The notes under the pieces: model-generated | Databases searched by the model: none | The model's input: the letters and a program-made list of their open reading frames with translations, nothing else | Told to the model about the DNA's origin: nothing | Part shown: one piece after another, positions 4,904-6,155 of the stretch | Numbering within the stretch: the stretch's first letter is position 1 | How the letters are laid out: each line of letters starts with the position of its first letter | From: JACRPZ01 sp040758255 | GTDB lineage: Bacteria; Nitrospirota; Thermodesulfovibrionia; UBA6902 | Direction: 5' to 3' | Assembly: GCA_040758255.1 (NCBI GenBank) | Contig: JBFLVX010000133.1 | Span: 1 to 6,155 of the forward strand | Length of the DNA stretch: 6,155 nucleotides | Program-made: the position numbers and the translations under genes

Positions 4904-6136
4904 TCATTCATATCTAAGCGGTTCAACTGGATCCAGCCTCGATGCCTGCCATGAAGGATAAATGGTTGCCATGAAACTTATAATAATTGCCGCTGCCGGG
5001 ACCACGATAAAATCAAACGGATTCATCCTTACGGGGAGGTAGCTGAGGTAATACACGTCAGCAGGAAGGCTTATAAATTTATAGGTCTTCAGAAGCTGGC
5101 TCAAGGCAAATCCGCCTATAACGCCGATGACCGTGCCGACAATGCCGATGATCAGCCCGTGTATCATGAATATTGACATTATGCCCCTGCCGGTCGCGCC
5201 CATAGCCCTCATAATGGCTATTTCTCTGGCCTTCTCCATCACTATCATAATCAGATTGCTTACGATATTAAATGACGCCACAAGTATTATCAGTGTAAGG
5301 ATTATGAACATCACTATCTTCTCAAGCTTAAGAGCAGAGAAGAGGTTCCTGTTCATCTGCATCCAGTCCCTTGCGTAATAAGGGGCGCCAAGCGAAGACT
5401 CAATCTCTTCCGCTATCTCCTCGGCTTTATATATGTCTGAGGTCTTCACCTCAATGCCTGTAACATCATCCTGCATATTCAAAAACTTTCCTGCTTCTTG
5501 AATATTGATAAAAGCCAGACTCGAATCATACTCGTACATGCCAGCCTCAAAAATACCGACGACCTTGAATTTCTTCATCTTGGGCAGCATACCGAGAGGC
5601 CCGACCTCGCCGACAGGAGAGATCATCTCAATATCGTCATCAATAAATAATCCAAGATTTCTGGCAAGCTCTGCCCCGATGATTATTCCGGGCGATTCGT
5701 CTTCTTTCCTGTTGAGGTTCTCCGCCTTGCCCTTCTTGAGATTCTTAAGCACATCTGTCGTGCCGGTCTCAATATCAGGAACTATACCTTTCATTACAAT
5801 GCCATGCGCCCTGTCGCCATGCCTCAGCATGACCTGTCCGTAAATAAAGGGAGAGGAGGCAACAACTCCTTTTATATTGTTTATATTTGCTCTTGCTGAT
5901 TCCGGGTCCTTTAGCCTGCCCCCGAAATTCTGCACAATGATATGCGCGTTAACACCAAGTATCTTCTCCTGAAGGTCTTCATGAAACCCGCCCATGACAG
6001 AGAGCACAACTATCAAGGTCATAACGCCAAGCGCAACCCCGCCGATAGAGATGATGGTATTGATAGAAATGCCGGAGTGCTGCTTTTTTGATTTAAAGTA
6101 ACGTAGCGCTATAAAGAGTTGATAGGGTATTTTCAC
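4904..6136 (-). CDS. lolC: LolC/LolE-type permease of the lipoprotein-releasing transporter
   Basis: This inner-membrane permease of the FtsX/MacB fold pairs with LolD to extract lipoproteins. It has 410 residues, the normal length. The order is a short amphipathic N-terminus (PYQLFIALRYFKSKK), TM1 about 24-48, and a periplasmic MacB-like domain of about 220 residues (50-270). TM2 is about 274-300, with a cytoplasmic EKAREIAIMRAMGAT loop that couples to the ATPase. TM3 is about 318-345 and TM4 about 374-393. The C-terminus WQASRLDPVEPLRYE is a hallmark of LolC/E. The start is GTG at 6136: an in-frame TAA lies only 9 nt upstream at 6146-6148, and the next Met is inside TM1. GGA just upstream is a weak ribosome site. 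Only one permease gene is visible. LolC, LolE and the single-gene LolF type cannot be told apart here, since a second copy could lie outside the window. The promoter is not in the window. Confidence 0.92.
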   Translation of the reverse strand: MKIPYQLFIALRYFKSKKQHSGISINTIISIGGVALGVMTLIVVLSVMGGFHEDLQEKILGVNAHIIVQNFGGRLKDPESARANINNIKGVVASSPFIYGQVMLRHGDRAHGIVMKGIVPDIETGTTDVLKNLKKGKAENLNRKEDESPGIIIGAELARNLGLFIDDDIEMISPVGEVGPLGMLPKMKKFKVVGIFEAGMYEYDSSLAFINIQEAGKFLNMQDDVTGIEVKTSDIYKAEEIAEEIESSLGAPYYARDWMQMNRNLFSALKLEKIVMFIILTLIILVASFNIVSNLIMIVMEKAREIAIMRAMGATGRGIMSIFMIHGLIIGIVGTVIGVIGGFALSQLLKTYKFISLPADVYYLSYLPVRMNPFDFIVVPAAAIIISFMATIYPSWQASRLDPVEPLRYE

Positions 6137-6155
6137 TGTTCCGGTTTAAGCTGAG

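Noticed and set aside
4448..5843. Plus-strand open frames at 4448-4795, 4671-4883, 5127-5378 and 5505-5843
   Set aside because: They are antisense to lolD, the small membrane gene and lolC, which are all well supported.

Overview
The window looks like chromosomal DNA of a Gram-negative bacterium of moderate GC content. A LolC/LolD-type lipoprotein-release transporter implies an outer membrane. The gene content and style would suit Nitrospirota or a deltaproteobacterium-like lineage, but that placement is inference and weak. Most genes lie on the minus strand. The exception is one small plus-strand gene set between them.

Reading on the minus strand from the right edge, positions 6136-3925 hold a three-gene operon. 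It runs lolC/E-type permease, then a 98-residue single-pass membrane protein of unknown family, then the lolD ATPase. The spacing is tight: a 45-nt gap with a strong ribosome-binding site, then a 32-nt overlap. LolC and LolD together would extract lipoproteins from the inner membrane. The small protein between them is a candidate partner.

Positions 3153-3924 are an accessory island on the opposite strand. It carries one exported DUF1311/LprI-like protein with its own promoter. Immediately after it, in the same orientation, is a 57-bp imperfect palindrome laid out like an integron attC site. The layout (gene followed by attC) is that of a gene cassette, although one base at the recombination point departs from the consensus. 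The left part of the island holds back-to-back promoters, two short palindromes placed like operators, and a REP-like nested palindrome.

Positions 3152-1815 encode a pyrimidine-nucleoside (thymidine) phosphorylase. Between it and the next gene is a 159-bp inverted-repeat element. One arm of that element supplies the last ten codons and the stop codon of the phosphorylase. Fragments of the same repeat recur at both edges of the island around 3174-3247 and 3894-3914.

Positions 1632-1 encode most of a DinG/XPD-family iron-sulphur DNA helicase, starting at TTG and cut by the window edge before its last motif. No RNA genes, CRISPR array, transposase or integrase are visible.
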